64,000 nucleotides of DNA from Algorimicrobium sediminis (GCF_042684585.1 NZ_JBHULS010000002.1:434001-498000), one strand, 5' to 3'. Shown: positions 1-9,365, numbered from the stretch's first letter. Numbers and translations: made by a program. The notes: generated by a model from the sequence alone, not told the origin.

Positions 1-2
1 TA

Positions 3-491
3 GATATTATAACAGGTACTTTAGGAAAAGCCATGGGTGGCGCTATGGGCGGTTACACCACAGCTAAAAAGGAAATAATTGAAATTTTACGTCAGCGTTC
101 CAGACCTTATTTATTTTCCAACTCCTTGGCACCTGCTATTGTTGGGGCCTCAATTAAGGTTTTCGATATGCTTAAAAACGATACCTCGTTACGCGACAAA
201 CTGGCATGGAATACCGCTTATTTTAAAGAAGGCATTAAAAAAGCAGGCTTCGATTATATAGATGGTGATTCGGCAATCGTGCCAATTATGCTATACGATG
301 CTAAATTATCGCAAACTATGGCCAACATGCTTTTAGAGGAAGGTATTTACGTAATTGGCTTCTTTTACCCTGTTGTACCAAAAGGAAAAGCACGCATTCG
401 TGTGCAACTATCTGCTGCTCATGAGCAGGCACATTTAGACGCTGCAATATCCGCTTTTATTAAGGTAGGAAAAGAATTGGAAATTATTTAA
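3..491 (+). CDS. kbl: Glycine C-acetyltransferase, 3' part (5' end outside window)
   Basis: C-terminal about 160 residues of 2-amino-3-ketobutyrate CoA ligase, a PLP enzyme that cleaves 2-amino-3-ketobutyrate with CoA to glycine and acetyl-CoA in threonine breakdown. The reading frame is open from base 3, before the first in-frame ATG at 33, so the gene is cut by the window edge. The text begins DIITGTLGKAMGGAMGGY, where the lysine of TLGKA is the PLP Schiff-base lysine of the alpha-oxoamine synthase family. RPYLFSNSLAP and a C-terminal RIRVQLSAAHE segment are also family-typical. It stops at 489-491, and a promoter for the next gene follows at once, so it ends its own unit. Other alpha-oxoamine synthases (BioF, SPT) are related, but the SNSLAP and AMGGY words favour Kbl. 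Confidence 0.9.
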   Translation, partial: DIITGTLGKAMGGAMGGYTTAKKEIIEILRQRSRPYLFSNSLAPAIVGASIKVFDMLKNDTSLRDKLAWNTAYFKEGIKKAGFDYIDGDSAIVPIMLYDAKLSQTMANMLLEEGIYVIGFFYPVVPKGKARIRVQLSAAHEQAHLDAAISAFIKVGKELEII

Positions 492-548
492 AATAATGAC
501 AAACTAGCAGATTTTAGGGGAATTAAGCAATATTTTTCTATATTTGTC

Positions 549-579
549 TTTGTTAATAATTATTAACAACTTACTTTTG
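549..579 (+). promoter_or_regulatory. Bacteroidota-type promoter for the OmpA gene
   Basis: TTTG at 549-552, 19 bases, then TACTTTTG at 572-579, matching the Bacteroidota sigma-A consensus TTTG-N19-TAnnTTTG. The predicted transcription start is near 585, giving a leader of about 30 bases to the ATG at 615. Confidence 0.7.
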
Positions 580-614
580 TATACAATTAACACTTAAAAA
601 TTAAACTTTTGAAT

Positions 615-1979
615 ATGAAAAATCTTAGCAGATTATTGTTCGCCATGTTGCTTATATTCGGTATGAGTAATACGTTCGCACAAGATGAAAACAATCCTTG
701 GGCATTTAGCATTGGGGCAAACGCGGTTGATTTCTATCCTACGGGAGAAAAAGCACCCCTTAGTGATTATTTTGATGAGTATTTCAATGCCACAGACCAC
801 TGGAATGTATTACCATCTCTATCCTCATTAACTGTTGCTCGCTACTTAAATAGTGGCTTCACTTTAGGTGCTACAGCGTCTTTAAACCAAATTGATAAGT
901 TTGGTGATGATGGATCAAAATATGACGAAGTTACATATTTCGGTATTGACGGTATTGTAAAATACGGCTTTGGTTCTTTAATTAATTCAACATGGTTTGA
1001 TCCGTACCTAGGTGTAGGTGGTGGTTACACTTGGATTGATGAAATTGGTGCTGGTACTTTAAACGGTACGGTAGGAATTAACTTCTGGTTTAACGATAAC
1101 GTTGGTCTTACAGTACAATCTGCTTACAAACACGCTTTTGAAGATTACTTAGATACACACTTCCAACACACTGCTGGTGTTACCTTTAAGTTTGGTGGAA
1201 AAGATACAGATGGCGATGGCATTTACGACAAAGACGATGCGTGCCCAGAAGAATTTGGTTTAGCTGAATTTAACGGCTGCCCAGATACAGACGGTGATGG
1301 TATCCAAGATAGTAAAGATTCTTGTCCTCTTGAGTTTGGTCCAGCTGAATTTAACGGTTGTCCAGATACAGACGGTGATGGCGTTCCAGACAAGGATGAT
1401 GAGTGCCCAACAGTTGCTGGCTTAAAAGAATTAAACGGATGTCCTGATACAGATGGCGATGGTATTGCCGATCATAAGGATGAGTGCCCAACAGTTCCTG
1501 GTCCAGCTGAAAACAACGGTTGCCCATGGCCAGACAGAGATGGTGACGGTGTTCCAGACAAAGATGATTTATGTCCAGATAAAGTAGGTACTGTGGCTAA
1601 CCAAGGTTGTCCAGAAGTAACTGAAGCTGTACAAAAAGCATTAAACGCTTACGCTAAAACAATCTTATTCGACACAGGTAAGTCTTCTATTAAAGCACAG
1701 TCTGAAAAAGTATTATCAGACATCATCGCAATCCTTAAAGAGTATCCTAACGCTAAATTTACAGTAGAAGGTCATACAGATAGCGTTGGTAGCGAAAAAC
1801 TAAACCAAAGATTATCTGAAGCAAGAGCTTTATCAGTTAAAGATTACTTAACTTCTAATGGTATTGATGAGTTTAGATTATCATCTAAAGGATTTGGTGA
1901 AGCGAAGCCTATCGATACAAACAAAACGAGAGAAGGTAGAGCAAACAACAGACGTGTAGAAATTAATTTAGTAAAATAA
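615..1979 (+). CDS. OmpA-family outer membrane protein with TSP type 3 repeats
   Basis: A 454-residue outer membrane protein: signal peptide (MKNLSRLLFAMLLIFG... with a cut near TFA/QD), an eight-strand-like porin barrel at about residues 22-195, five calcium-binding thrombospondin type 3 repeats (DTDGDGIYDKDD, DTDGDGIQD, DTDGDGVPDKDD, DTDGDGIAD, DRDGDGVPDKDD, each ending in a GCP) at about 197-335, and a C-terminal OmpA peptidoglycan-binding domain (ILFDTGKSSI, VEGHTDSVGS, LSEARALSVKDYL, NRRVEI). The expected role is anchoring the outer membrane to peptidoglycan. I chose ATG 615 over an in-frame TTG at 609, since it starts a clean signal peptide. It is monocistronic, between the promoter at 549 and the terminator at 2003. 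Flavobacteria usually express this family abundantly, and the strong promoter fits. Confidence 0.93.
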   Translation: MKNLSRLLFAMLLIFGMSNTFAQDENNPWAFSIGANAVDFYPTGEKAPLSDYFDEYFNATDHWNVLPSLSSLTVARYLNSGFTLGATASLNQIDKFGDDGSKYDEVTYFGIDGIVKYGFGSLINSTWFDPYLGVGGGYTWIDEIGAGTLNGTVGINFWFNDNVGLTVQSAYKHAFEDYLDTHFQHTAGVTFKFGGKDTDGDGIYDKDDACPEEFGLAEFNGCPDTDGDGIQDSKDSCPLEFGPAEFNGCPDTDGDGVPDKDDECPTVAGLKELNGCPDTDGDGIADHKDECPTVPGPAENNGCPWPDRDGDGVPDKDDLCPDKVGTVANQGCPEVTEAVQKALNAYAKTILFDTGKSSIKAQSEKVLSDIIAILKEYPNAKFTVEGHTDSVGSEKLNQRLSEARALSVKDYLTSNGIDEFRLSSKGFGEAKPIDTNKTREGRANNRRVEINLVK

Positions 1980-2002
1980 ATTATTGTACATAAATAATTA
2001 AG

Positions 2003-2035
2003 AAAACGCTCCGAATATTCGGAGCGTTTTTTATT
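2003..2035 (+). terminator. Rho-independent terminator of the OmpA gene
   Basis: Perfect inverted repeat AAAACGCTCCGAA / TTCGGAGCGTTTT with a very short loop, followed by TTTTTTATTTTT. Confidence 0.9.
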
Positions 2036-2043
2036 TTTATAAT

Positions 2044-4800
2044 ATGACTACATTTATACAGGAGGTCCTTCAGGATTTAGCAAAACAAAACATAACTCTA
2101 GCAGATAGCATCATTGTTTTACCAAGTAAGCGCGCGGGCGTGTTTTTAAAACATCAGTTAGCGCAAAGCCTAAAACAACCCATTTTTTCGCCTACTATTT
2201 TAAGTATTGAAGAGTTTGTTGAAGAACTCTCGCAATTACAAGCCATTTCCAATACCGAACTTCTATTTGAATTCTACGACACCTATTTACAAGTACAAAC
2301 CAATAAAACCCCCGAAAGTTTTGACGCTTTCTGTAAATGGGCGCAAATTTTATTGCAAGATTTTAACGAAATTGACCGCTATTTAATACCTCAAAATAAT
2401 ATTTTCGAGTATTTAAGCGCTATAAAGGAGCTTACACACTGGTCTTTAGACCCTAACAAAACCGACTTTGTAAAAAACTATTTAGTATTCTGGAAAAAAC
2501 TAAAAACTTATTACAACGCGCTCATTACGCAACTTAAATCCAAACAAAAAGGCTATCAGGGATTAATATATCGCGAAGCTGTAAATAGCGTGACAACTTA
2601 CTGTTTAGAACAAGCTTCTAAACGGCATATATTTTTAGGTTTTAACGCGCTTAACAAGGCTGAAGAGCAGATTATCCAAGAGTTATTAAAAAATCCATTA
2701 AACAAAATATATTGGGATATAGATCAGGTGTTTTTTAATAACAAAAAACACGACGCCAGTTTATTTATAAGAAAGCATTACCAAACCTGGCCTTACTTTA
2801 AAAACAACCCAATTAATTGGATAGCTAACAATTATAAAAACCCCAAGGAAATTTCTGTTATTGGCGTGCCAAAAAACGTTGGGCAAGCTAAATGTATTGG
2901 GAACCTATTACACACGTTACACCAAACAGATCCTAGCCTAAATAGTACCGCCGTAGTTTTAGGCGAGGAGTCGCTGCTATTACCCGTACTTAACTCTATT
3001 CCAAAGAACATAAAAGCCTTAAATATTACCATGGGCTTACCTTTAAAGGCCATCCCGCTAGCCACCCTATTCGAGCAGCTTTTTGACATTCATAAAAAAG
3101 GGTCGGCGCCGTTTTACTTTAAAGATGTAATAAGCCTAATTTCACATCAGTTTATTAGTCCGCTTCTTAATAGCACCAACCCTAAAGGATTAAATAACCT
3201 AATTCATGTAATTGAATCTAATAACTTAATATATTTATCCCTAGACCGTATTATTGCCCTAGCGCCAGAGCACGAGAACTTATTAAAATTATTATTTGGT
3301 AGCTGGAACAATGATGCTGCACAAGCTTTAAAGCAGTGCCAATTGCTAATATTAAAAATTAAAGCGCAATTGGATGGCCATAAAGCGGCCAATTTACTGG
3401 CTTTGGAACATTTGTTCAAATTTAACAGTCTGTTTAACGAACTCCAGCAACTTAATACCAATTTTAAGCATTTACAGACCATTTACAGTTTGTACAGTGT
3501 GTACACCGAGTTGTTAACTTCCGAAACATTGGATTTTAAAGGAGAGCCTCTGGAAGGTTTACAAATAATGGGCATGCTAGAATCGCGTGTTTTAGACTTC
3601 GAAACCGTAATTATATCCTCTGTAAACGAAGGTATTTTACCATCCGGTAAAACCAATAACTCCTTTATTCCTTTTGATGTTAAACTGGAAAATCAACTTC
3701 CAACATATAAAGAAAAGGATGCTGTTTACACCTATCACTTTTACCGCTTAATTCAGCGTGCTAAACGCGTGTTTATACTTTACAATACCGAAGTTGACGC
3801 CCTAAAAGGTGGCGAAAAAAGTCGGTTTATAACGCAACTCATGTGGGAGCATATTCATCCTGTAAAAACTAGCATTGCCCTACCTGAAATTCCTATTACC
3901 AAAGGACAGCAACCGGCAGTAATAGCTAAAAACCAAGATGTTTTAGAGGCTATTAAAGCCTACGCTGCCAAAGGGTTTTCGCCTTCTGCACTAACCAGTT
4001 ACATAAGAAATCCAATAGATTTTTATTTCCAGAAAGTTTTAAAAATTAAGGAATATAACGATGTTGAAGAAACGGTTGCCGCCAACACATTAGGAACTGT
4101 TGTACACAACTGTTTAGAGGACTTTTACGCGCCGCTTGTTGGCCAGCAACTAACGCCAGAACACTTGGCTAACATGCAAGGCAATATTGAAGCCAGGGTG
4201 ACACATCATTTTAAAGACCTCTATAAAGAAGGCGATATTAGTTCGGGAATTAATTTAATAATTTTTGAAATTTCAAAACGATACATCGCCAATTTTTTAA
4301 ATTTAGAATTAACCGATTTAAAAGCCGGAAACACCATAGAAATTGTAGCCATAGAACTAGAAGCCTTCGCCACGGTTTCCATACCAGAACTAGGGTTTCC
4401 TGTAAAACTAACCGGCAAGGTAGACAGAATAGATAAGCGCAATGGTGTTACCCGCATCATAGACTACAAATCTGGACAAGTAAAACCTACTCATGTTAGA
4501 ATATCCGATTGGGCCCATATAACTACAGATTATAATAAATACAGCAAACCGTTTCAAATATTAATGTATGCCTATTTAATGAACGCTAAAACGCCTTTTA
4601 CGGAACCTGTAGAAGCGGGCATTATTTCATTTAAAAATTTAAGAAGCGGTTTTCTACCTTTTGGCAAAACCATACCAGGTACTAGAAAAACAGATAACCA
4701 AATTACTTCAGAAACTTTAGCAGCCTACGAAAAAGAGTTAAAAAACCTGATTCTAGAAATTTGCAATCTAGAAATTCCGTTTACAGAAAAACCTATTTAA
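2044..4800 (+). CDS. AddB-like PD-(D/E)XK nuclease family protein
   Basis: A 918-residue protein of the Bacteroidota AddB-like nuclease family, expected to pair with a UvrD/AddA-type helicase to process double-strand DNA ends for recombination. The N-terminal part (SIIVLPSKRAGVFLKHQLA) resembles an inactivated superfamily 1 helicase. I see no GxGKT Walker A, so it probably does not hydrolyse ATP. The nuclease domain is at the C-terminus: FSPSALTSYIRNPIDFYFQK at about 650, then GTVVHNCLEDF, GKVDRID and IIDYKSG at about 805, the last two holding the D and the D-x-K catalytic residues. The cysteine cluster that binds Fe-S in classical AddB is not seen. The start is 4 bases after the upstream terminator run. 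The next gene follows after 47 bases. Confidence 0.85.
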   Translation: MTTFIQEVLQDLAKQNITLADSIIVLPSKRAGVFLKHQLAQSLKQPIFSPTILSIEEFVEELSQLQAISNTELLFEFYDTYLQVQTNKTPESFDAFCKWAQILLQDFNEIDRYLIPQNNIFEYLSAIKELTHWSLDPNKTDFVKNYLVFWKKLKTYYNALITQLKSKQKGYQGLIYREAVNSVTTYCLEQASKRHIFLGFNALNKAEEQIIQELLKNPLNKIYWDIDQVFFNNKKHDASLFIRKHYQTWPYFKNNPINWIANNYKNPKEISVIGVPKNVGQAKCIGNLLHTLHQTDPSLNSTAVVLGEESLLLPVLNSIPKNIKALNITMGLPLKAIPLATLFEQLFDIHKKGSAPFYFKDVISLISHQFISPLLNSTNPKGLNNLIHVIESNNLIYLSLDRIIALAPEHENLLKLLFGSWNNDAAQALKQCQLLILKIKAQLDGHKAANLLALEHLFKFNSLFNELQQLNTNFKHLQTIYSLYSVYTELLTSETLDFKGEPLEGLQIMGMLESRVLDFETVIISSVNEGILPSGKTNNSFIPFDVKLENQLPTYKEKDAVYTYHFYRLIQRAKRVFILYNTEVDALKGGEKSRFITQLMWEHIHPVKTSIALPEIPITKGQQPAVIAKNQDVLEAIKAYAAKGFSPSALTSYIRNPIDFYFQKVLKIKEYNDVEETVAANTLGTVVHNCLEDFYAPLVGQQLTPEHLANMQGNIEARVTHHFKDLYKEGDISSGINLIIFEISKRYIANFLNLELTDLKAGNTIEIVAIELEAFATVSIPELGFPVKLTGKVDRIDKRNGVTRIIDYKSGQVKPTHVRISDWAHITTDYNKYSKPFQILMYAYLMNAKTPFTEPVEAGIISFKNLRSGFLPFGKTIPGTRKTDNQITSETLAAYEKELKNLILEICNLEIPFTEKPI

Positions 4801-4847
4801 CACATTTTTAGTATCTTACAATACTTTATTTTAAAAATAAGGTTTGT

Positions 4848-5393
4848 ATGTTTACTGTAAAGGTTGAAAATCGTATTATTAGCTATTGCCAAAACCTGGT
4901 TAATAGCCATAATTTTGGCAAGCGGTTTACAGCCAACGGAACAAAACAACAACAACTTACTGGTATAATTGGCCAGAGTGTGGTTATGTCGTTTTTTAAT
5001 TTACCGCTACCAACGGGACAGTCTGGTTGCGATAATGGCACGGACTTAATAGTTAACAACAAAACCATAGATGTAAAAACCATGGGCAGAACAACCCATG
5101 TAAAACCTCATTACACTAATAATTTTTTAAAACTGCAAGATTACTTTCCAACAGATGTGTATATTTTTTGTAGCTATCATAAAACCGCAAAAAAATTAAC
5201 AGTTTGCGGTTGGATATCGAAAACTGAATTAATTAAAAACAGACAATTTTTCCCGAAAGGCAGTACGCGTATTAGAAGCAATAATACTACCTTTAAAACC
5301 TTTGCAGATTTATTTGAAATAGATAATTGCTTTTTAAACTCTGTTGCAACTATTCAAGATTTAAAAGAACAACTGTATGCCTACACTTACTAA
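4848..5393 (+). CDS. Orphan PD-(D/E)XK nuclease-like protein
   Basis: A 181-residue protein I do not recognise by name. Seen in the sequence: GTDLIVNN then IDVKTMGR, giving D66 and D75-V76-K77, the spacing and hydrophobic setting of the PD-(D/E)XK active site. The upstream helix ITGIIGQSVV-like segment (TGIIGQS, Q43) sits where many family members carry a Glu or Gln. A beta-strand run (DVYIFCSYHK, KLTVCGWISK) and a C-terminal FADLFEI follow. This is the layout of small restriction-like or repair endonucleases. The last 17 bases overlap the start of the alpha/beta hydrolase, so the two are probably translationally coupled. It lies 47 bases after the AddB-like gene. Function is inferred from the motif only; it could equally be a structural relative without activity. 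Confidence 0.6.
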   Translation: MFTVKVENRIISYCQNLVNSHNFGKRFTANGTKQQQLTGIIGQSVVMSFFNLPLPTGQSGCDNGTDLIVNNKTIDVKTMGRTTHVKPHYTNNFLKLQDYFPTDVYIFCSYHKTAKKLTVCGWISKTELIKNRQFFPKGSTRIRSNNTTFKTFADLFEIDNCFLNSVATIQDLKEQLYAYTY

Positions 5394-6222
5394 CCAAGTA
5401 TTTCACAGAAACCATAAAAAACCCTTGGTGTGGGACGCCTATTTTAACCAAACAAACATTAAAAAACCATTAGTTGTATTTTGTCATGGCTACAAAGGTT
5501 TTAAAGATTGGGGTTGTTGGCATTTGGTAGCCAAAGCATTTCAGGAAGCCAACCTGTTTTTTGTAAAATTTAATTTTTCTCATAACGGTGGAACTATTGA
5601 AAACCCCATTGATTTCCCCGATTTAGAAGCGTTTGCCGAAAATAATTACAGCAAAGAACTAGACGATTTAAACGACCTTTTACATGCTCTACATTCCGAA
5701 GAAAACCCCCATAAAAATGACCTTAATTTGCAAGATATTACCCTTATAGGCCATTCTCGAGGTGGCGGTATTGCAACCATTTATGCCGCAGAAAATAGGT
5801 GTGTTAATAAATTAATTACATGGGCCAGTGTTTCAGATTTTGGCAAACGAACGGCTACAACAGGCGATTTAGAAGCTTGGAAAAAAACAGGTGTTAAATA
5901 TGTTTTAAACGGCAGAACCAAACAACAAATGCCTCATAATTATCAGTTTTACGAGGACTTTAAAGCTAACGAAACCCGTTTAAATCTAGAGCGTGCCGCC
6001 AAAACAATAGGCATACCGCATCTTATTATTCATGGCACCGCAGATTTATCTGTACCATTTAAAGAAGCTGAAGCGTTACACACTTGGAACCCAAAAAGCA
6101 TTTTACTTCCTATAAAAAATGCCAACCATGTATTTAACGCGGCGCATCCATGGGAAACAGAAAATCTGCCCACAGCTCTGCAACAAGTAGTAAGAGCCAG
6201 TATCGCATTTTCAAGAAGTTAA
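5377..6222 (+). CDS. Alpha/beta hydrolase, dienelactone-hydrolase-like
   Basis: A 281-residue soluble alpha/beta hydrolase with no signal peptide. The oxyanion-hole strand is VVFCHGYKGFKDWG, the nucleophile elbow is IGHSRGGG with Ser127, the acid is Asp223 in HGTADLSVP and the base is His251 in NANHVFN, so the whole Ser-Asp-His triad is present. The substrate is unknown; esterase or acyl-peptidase-like roles are both possible. Its ATG lies inside the end of the preceding PD-(D/E)XK-like gene (17-base overlap), which points to coupled translation. It ends convergently to the lipoprotein gene 33 bases away, with no clear terminator between them. Confidence 0.85.
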   Translation: MPTLTNQVFHRNHKKPLVWDAYFNQTNIKKPLVVFCHGYKGFKDWGCWHLVAKAFQEANLFFVKFNFSHNGGTIENPIDFPDLEAFAENNYSKELDDLNDLLHALHSEENPHKNDLNLQDITLIGHSRGGGIATIYAAENRCVNKLITWASVSDFGKRTATTGDLEAWKKTGVKYVLNGRTKQQMPHNYQFYEDFKANETRLNLERAAKTIGIPHLIIHGTADLSVPFKEAEALHTWNPKSILLPIKNANHVFNAAHPWETENLPTALQQVVRASIAFSRS

Positions 6223-6255
6223 ACGTGGTATTAACGCTTAATAAATTACTGAATG

Positions 6256-7110
6256 TTAAAAGTCTAGAGCTGCATTTGTCATTTTTATTTGAAGCTCTTG
6301 CATGCGTTCAATTTGATCTGGCCTTAATTCTTTATTGTTTTTAGCTTTGTTCATGTTTTTCTGGAGCAATGTTACGTTTCGAATAAGTTCCGGATACTGC
6401 AACTCGCCATTCTTATGAGTTTTCGTGGCTTTGCCGTAGTATGTAATAAAGCTACGAACATAGCTTTCGTAATCGTCCAGCATTTCATCCCAGGCCTTAC
6501 TGCTAGATGCTACAATGGGCGGAGTATTTTGCGTTTCTTGCTTTTGGTTTTCTTGCTGAAAAGCTGCAGAACTATTTGGTAACGTATGCTGAAATGCTAC
6601 AGTAAACTGCTGCCAATTGGCAATAACAGCCTCTTCGTAGGCGGTTCCTTTTTGGATAATATAGCTTACCCAAAAATCTTGTGCGTTTGTTAATAGTAAA
6701 TCCCGATTGGCACTAGGGAAATCCGATTTGTTTTCCAAAATGGACAAACCGCTTATGGGCACACTAGCAGCATCATAAATGGTTAAACTAAAAGACATTT
6801 GGTTAAGCATAGCAGCCTTATCCGGAAGCGGCACGTTGCTTTTAGCTATATTAACTCTAATTTTCCACTCTTGTACCCATTCTTGATTGTTTTGTTTTCT
6901 GGACCCCAAATAAGTAACTTTTGTTTTAGACGTATTTAATGTAAAATAAGGTCCAAATTCTCCAGCTATATCCGTGGTTTTAGCTGACAAAATTTTTTCC
7001 GATAATGCGGGTTTAAAACTTTCATAATCTGGTTCAAAATCACCTCCACAACTTAATAACATTGCAGAGGTAAAAAATATTACACGCCATGTTTTATTTG
7101 TATTTCTCAT
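6256..7110 (-). CDS. Hypothetical lipoprotein
   Basis: A 284-residue protein with a lipoprotein signal (MRNTNKTWRVIFFTSAMLLSCGG), lipobox LLSC, so it is likely lipidated and envelope-anchored. The body has a beta-rich middle (TKVTYLGSRKQNNQEWVQEW, SFSLTIYDAASVPISG) and an alpha-helical C-terminal part rich in K, N and Q (LQKNMNKAKNNKELRPDQIERMQEL). I recognise no family. It is a single gene, convergent with the hydrolase and divergent from the next gene across 118 bases. Confidence 0.75.
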   Translation of the reverse strand: MRNTNKTWRVIFFTSAMLLSCGGDFEPDYESFKPALSEKILSAKTTDIAGEFGPYFTLNTSKTKVTYLGSRKQNNQEWVQEWKIRVNIAKSNVPLPDKAAMLNQMSFSLTIYDAASVPISGLSILENKSDFPSANRDLLLTNAQDFWVSYIIQKGTAYEEAVIANWQQFTVAFQHTLPNSSAAFQQENQKQETQNTPPIVASSSKAWDEMLDDYESYVRSFITYYGKATKTHKNGELQYPELIRNVTLLQKNMNKAKNNKELRPDQIERMQELQIKMTNAALDF

Positions 7111-7228
7111 GATTTTTAGTTTACCATTAAAACATTAGTATTAATTACGCGGTTCTTTTATTAGACATTAATTATTTTCTAAATTTATTTATATTAGCTC
7201 TTAATTTTAGTCCAAAACTTGCCCATTC

Positions 7229-8506
7229 ATGTCTACAGATTACACACAGCTTCTTATGGATGTTCAAAAAAGAGCAAACATTATCGTGAGCAGCAACAGA
7301 GATGTTAGGCTATTAAAAGAAGCTATAGATTTTAGTCTCGATAAATCTATTGGTTTAAACACATTGCGCAGAATGTTTGGCTATTTGGAAAGAACAACAC
7401 CTTCTATTTCTTCATTAAATACTTTAGCGAGGTATATAGGTTACGATTCGTACGCGAGGTATAAAATTAATAAATCCAATCACGACCAATGGTATTTTCA
7501 ACAAAGCTTACAGCGTATATTTTTATCAAAAACCGTAAAAAAGGAAGATATTTCAATAATAAATCAGGGCTTAATGAATGAGTCCAATAGCGTGTTTTTC
7601 GCTTACTTTTTAACGTTTCAAATAGGAACTAATAATCTGGAGGCACTAGATTTTATATTCCAACATGTAAAAATGGACGCTATTAAGAATACAGAACTGC
7701 ATAAATTTGCCAATATAGTATCTGTAAAATTAAACAACACTTCAGAGAAAAAGGCGCTTAAAATTTACAAAACGCTAATACATTACAGCAGTTTTAGAGA
7801 CAATGTGCCACTGCTATATGTGGATTACGCCAACTTAAATTCCAGATACCTTAAAATTTTAAACCTGATAGAGGCTCATGGCGCCAGTAGTACCGATATT
7901 TTATTTGTGTCCTACATGAAGTTGTATCTAAAATTTTATTCAGAACAGCCCATAACTAATATAAAGCTTAAGAAGCCTGATGGTTTAAACAATTTATTTC
8001 CTGTTTTACAAGGGCGTTATTATGCTTGTTGCATTATGCAGTCCAAAACATTAACACCAACTTTAATTGCCGAAATATTTGAAGCTTGTAGGACTTTGGA
8101 AGTGCGGTATTTTCTTCAGGAAATAATTCCCACATTAATAGTAAAGGAGGCCTATACTTTGTTATCGGAACTAATTAATACCTATTACGAAGATATCTTT
8201 GAAACCGATATGTGGGGATCTGCCACCATTAATAGCCTCTACCTAATTGGTCTTGCTAATGCCAATTGGTTTGAAAACGAACTGAAGCTCGCTAAAAAAA
8301 ATTTAGCTCTTGTGGAGTTGCAAAAAGTGCAATTGAGTTATGCGTATTACGTAGATTTATTTTTCTACTTAACGCAATTAAAAATAACCTATTCTGAAAA
8401 AAACAATTTGGAAAACGCCGTTTATCTAAAAAAAATAAAGCAAGCCGTAAAAAAAACAGGTTTTACAAAATTCATTTCAGAAAGCACTAAATTTATTTTA
8501 AAGTAA
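7229..8506 (+). CDS. Conserved hypothetical protein with HTH-like N-terminus
   Basis: A 425-residue cytosolic protein of unknown function. The first 85 residues (NRDVRLLKEAIDFSLDKSIG, NTLRRMFGYLE, SISSLNTLARYIGYDSYARYK) look like a small helical, HTH-like module that recurs at the N-terminus of unknown flavobacterial proteins. The remaining roughly 340 residues are helical with TPR-like spacing (KALKIYKTLIHYSS, ENELKLAKKNLALVELQKVQ). No catalytic motif is seen. The EamA gene starts 8 bases after its stop, so they form a two-gene unit. A regulatory or scaffold role is only a guess. Confidence 0.7.
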   Translation: MSTDYTQLLMDVQKRANIIVSSNRDVRLLKEAIDFSLDKSIGLNTLRRMFGYLERTTPSISSLNTLARYIGYDSYARYKINKSNHDQWYFQQSLQRIFLSKTVKKEDISIINQGLMNESNSVFFAYFLTFQIGTNNLEALDFIFQHVKMDAIKNTELHKFANIVSVKLNNTSEKKALKIYKTLIHYSSFRDNVPLLYVDYANLNSRYLKILNLIEAHGASSTDILFVSYMKLYLKFYSEQPITNIKLKKPDGLNNLFPVLQGRYYACCIMQSKTLTPTLIAEIFEACRTLEVRYFLQEIIPTLIVKEAYTLLSELINTYYEDIFETDMWGSATINSLYLIGLANANWFENELKLAKKNLALVELQKVQLSYAYYVDLFFYLTQLKITYSEKNNLENAVYLKKIKQAVKKTGFTKFISESTKFILK

Positions 8507-8513
8507 TATTTAC

Positions 8514-9365
8514 ATGGCGTTTTTAATACTGGCTATACTACTTTTTTCCTTTAACAATGTTTTATGGAAATCTTTTTTATCTAAAACATCTGTTTTGTTT
8601 TTAGCAACTTACCGCTCCTTTGTAACCAGTACCATAGCCTTATGCCTACTATTTATATTTTACAATGTCTTTCCACTGGATTACAGCAGTATTTTAAGAA
8701 TAAGTTTAGGATCCCTATTTGGTGCCATTGGCTTGTATAGTATGTTAACTATTATCCAAAAAAAATCGTTGCAATGGGTGGCCGTATACAATTTAATTGG
8801 TGTTTGTTTTACGGCTTTTTATTTGTGGCTTTTTGAGAATATTAACATCTCGGCTGCCATAACAGGCCTGAGTATTATTATTTTAGGGTTTGTTTTTTAT
8901 AGCTACTCCAATAGCGCTTCTAAAATAGCTATTTCCATACCGCAACACTTTATATTACTACTCATGACGTGTAGTTTTAACCTATCGGGGATTTTACATT
9001 GGAAAAATTTAGCGAAAGAAATTCCGCCTATATTAATAATTGCTAACCAAGAACTTATTGTTTTTAGCATTGGTTTTCTCTTGCTTTTAAAGCGGAAAGA
9101 AATTAAGCGTGTACAAGCCAATATAGGGCCTTATTTTAAAAAGATTGTCTTAATGAGTCTCATCGTTTTTATCGCACTATTTTTTAGTTTCATGGGTTTA
9201 AAGGACACAAACCCACTTATTTCTAGTGTTCTATTTTTAGCTAGCCCATTAACAACTATTGTTTTTAGTGCTTTGTTTTTTAAAGAACGAATTACCCTTA
9301 TAAATTGGATTGCTATTTTGGTTATTGCTGTAGGCGCTTTAGTTGTTCATTGGCAAACATTGTAG
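8514..9365 (+). CDS. EamA/DMT-family transporter
   Basis: A 283-residue integral membrane protein with about ten hydrophobic segments in two EamA-like halves. The C-terminal half ends in the family-typical pattern SSVLFLASPLTTIVFSALFF-KERITLINWIAILVIAVGALVVH. DMT transporters export or exchange small metabolites, and the substrate cannot be read from sequence. It is 8 bases downstream of the HTH-like unknown and likely cotranscribed. tRNA-Ala lies convergently downstream. Confidence 0.85.
   Translation: MAFLILAILLFSFNNVLWKSFLSKTSVLFLATYRSFVTSTIALCLLFIFYNVFPLDYSSILRISLGSLFGAIGLYSMLTIIQKKSLQWVAVYNLIGVCFTAFYLWLFENINISAAITGLSIIILGFVFYSYSNSASKIAISIPQHFILLLMTCSFNLSGILHWKNLAKEIPPILIIANQELIVFSIGFLLLLKRKEIKRVQANIGPYFKKIVLMSLIVFIALFFSFMGLKDTNPLISSVLFLASPLTTIVFSALFFKERITLINWIAILVIAVGALVVHWQTL

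Noticed and set aside
1201..1619. Tandem DNA repeat
   Set aside because: The periodic similarity is explained by five thrombospondin type 3 protein repeats; codons differ between units.
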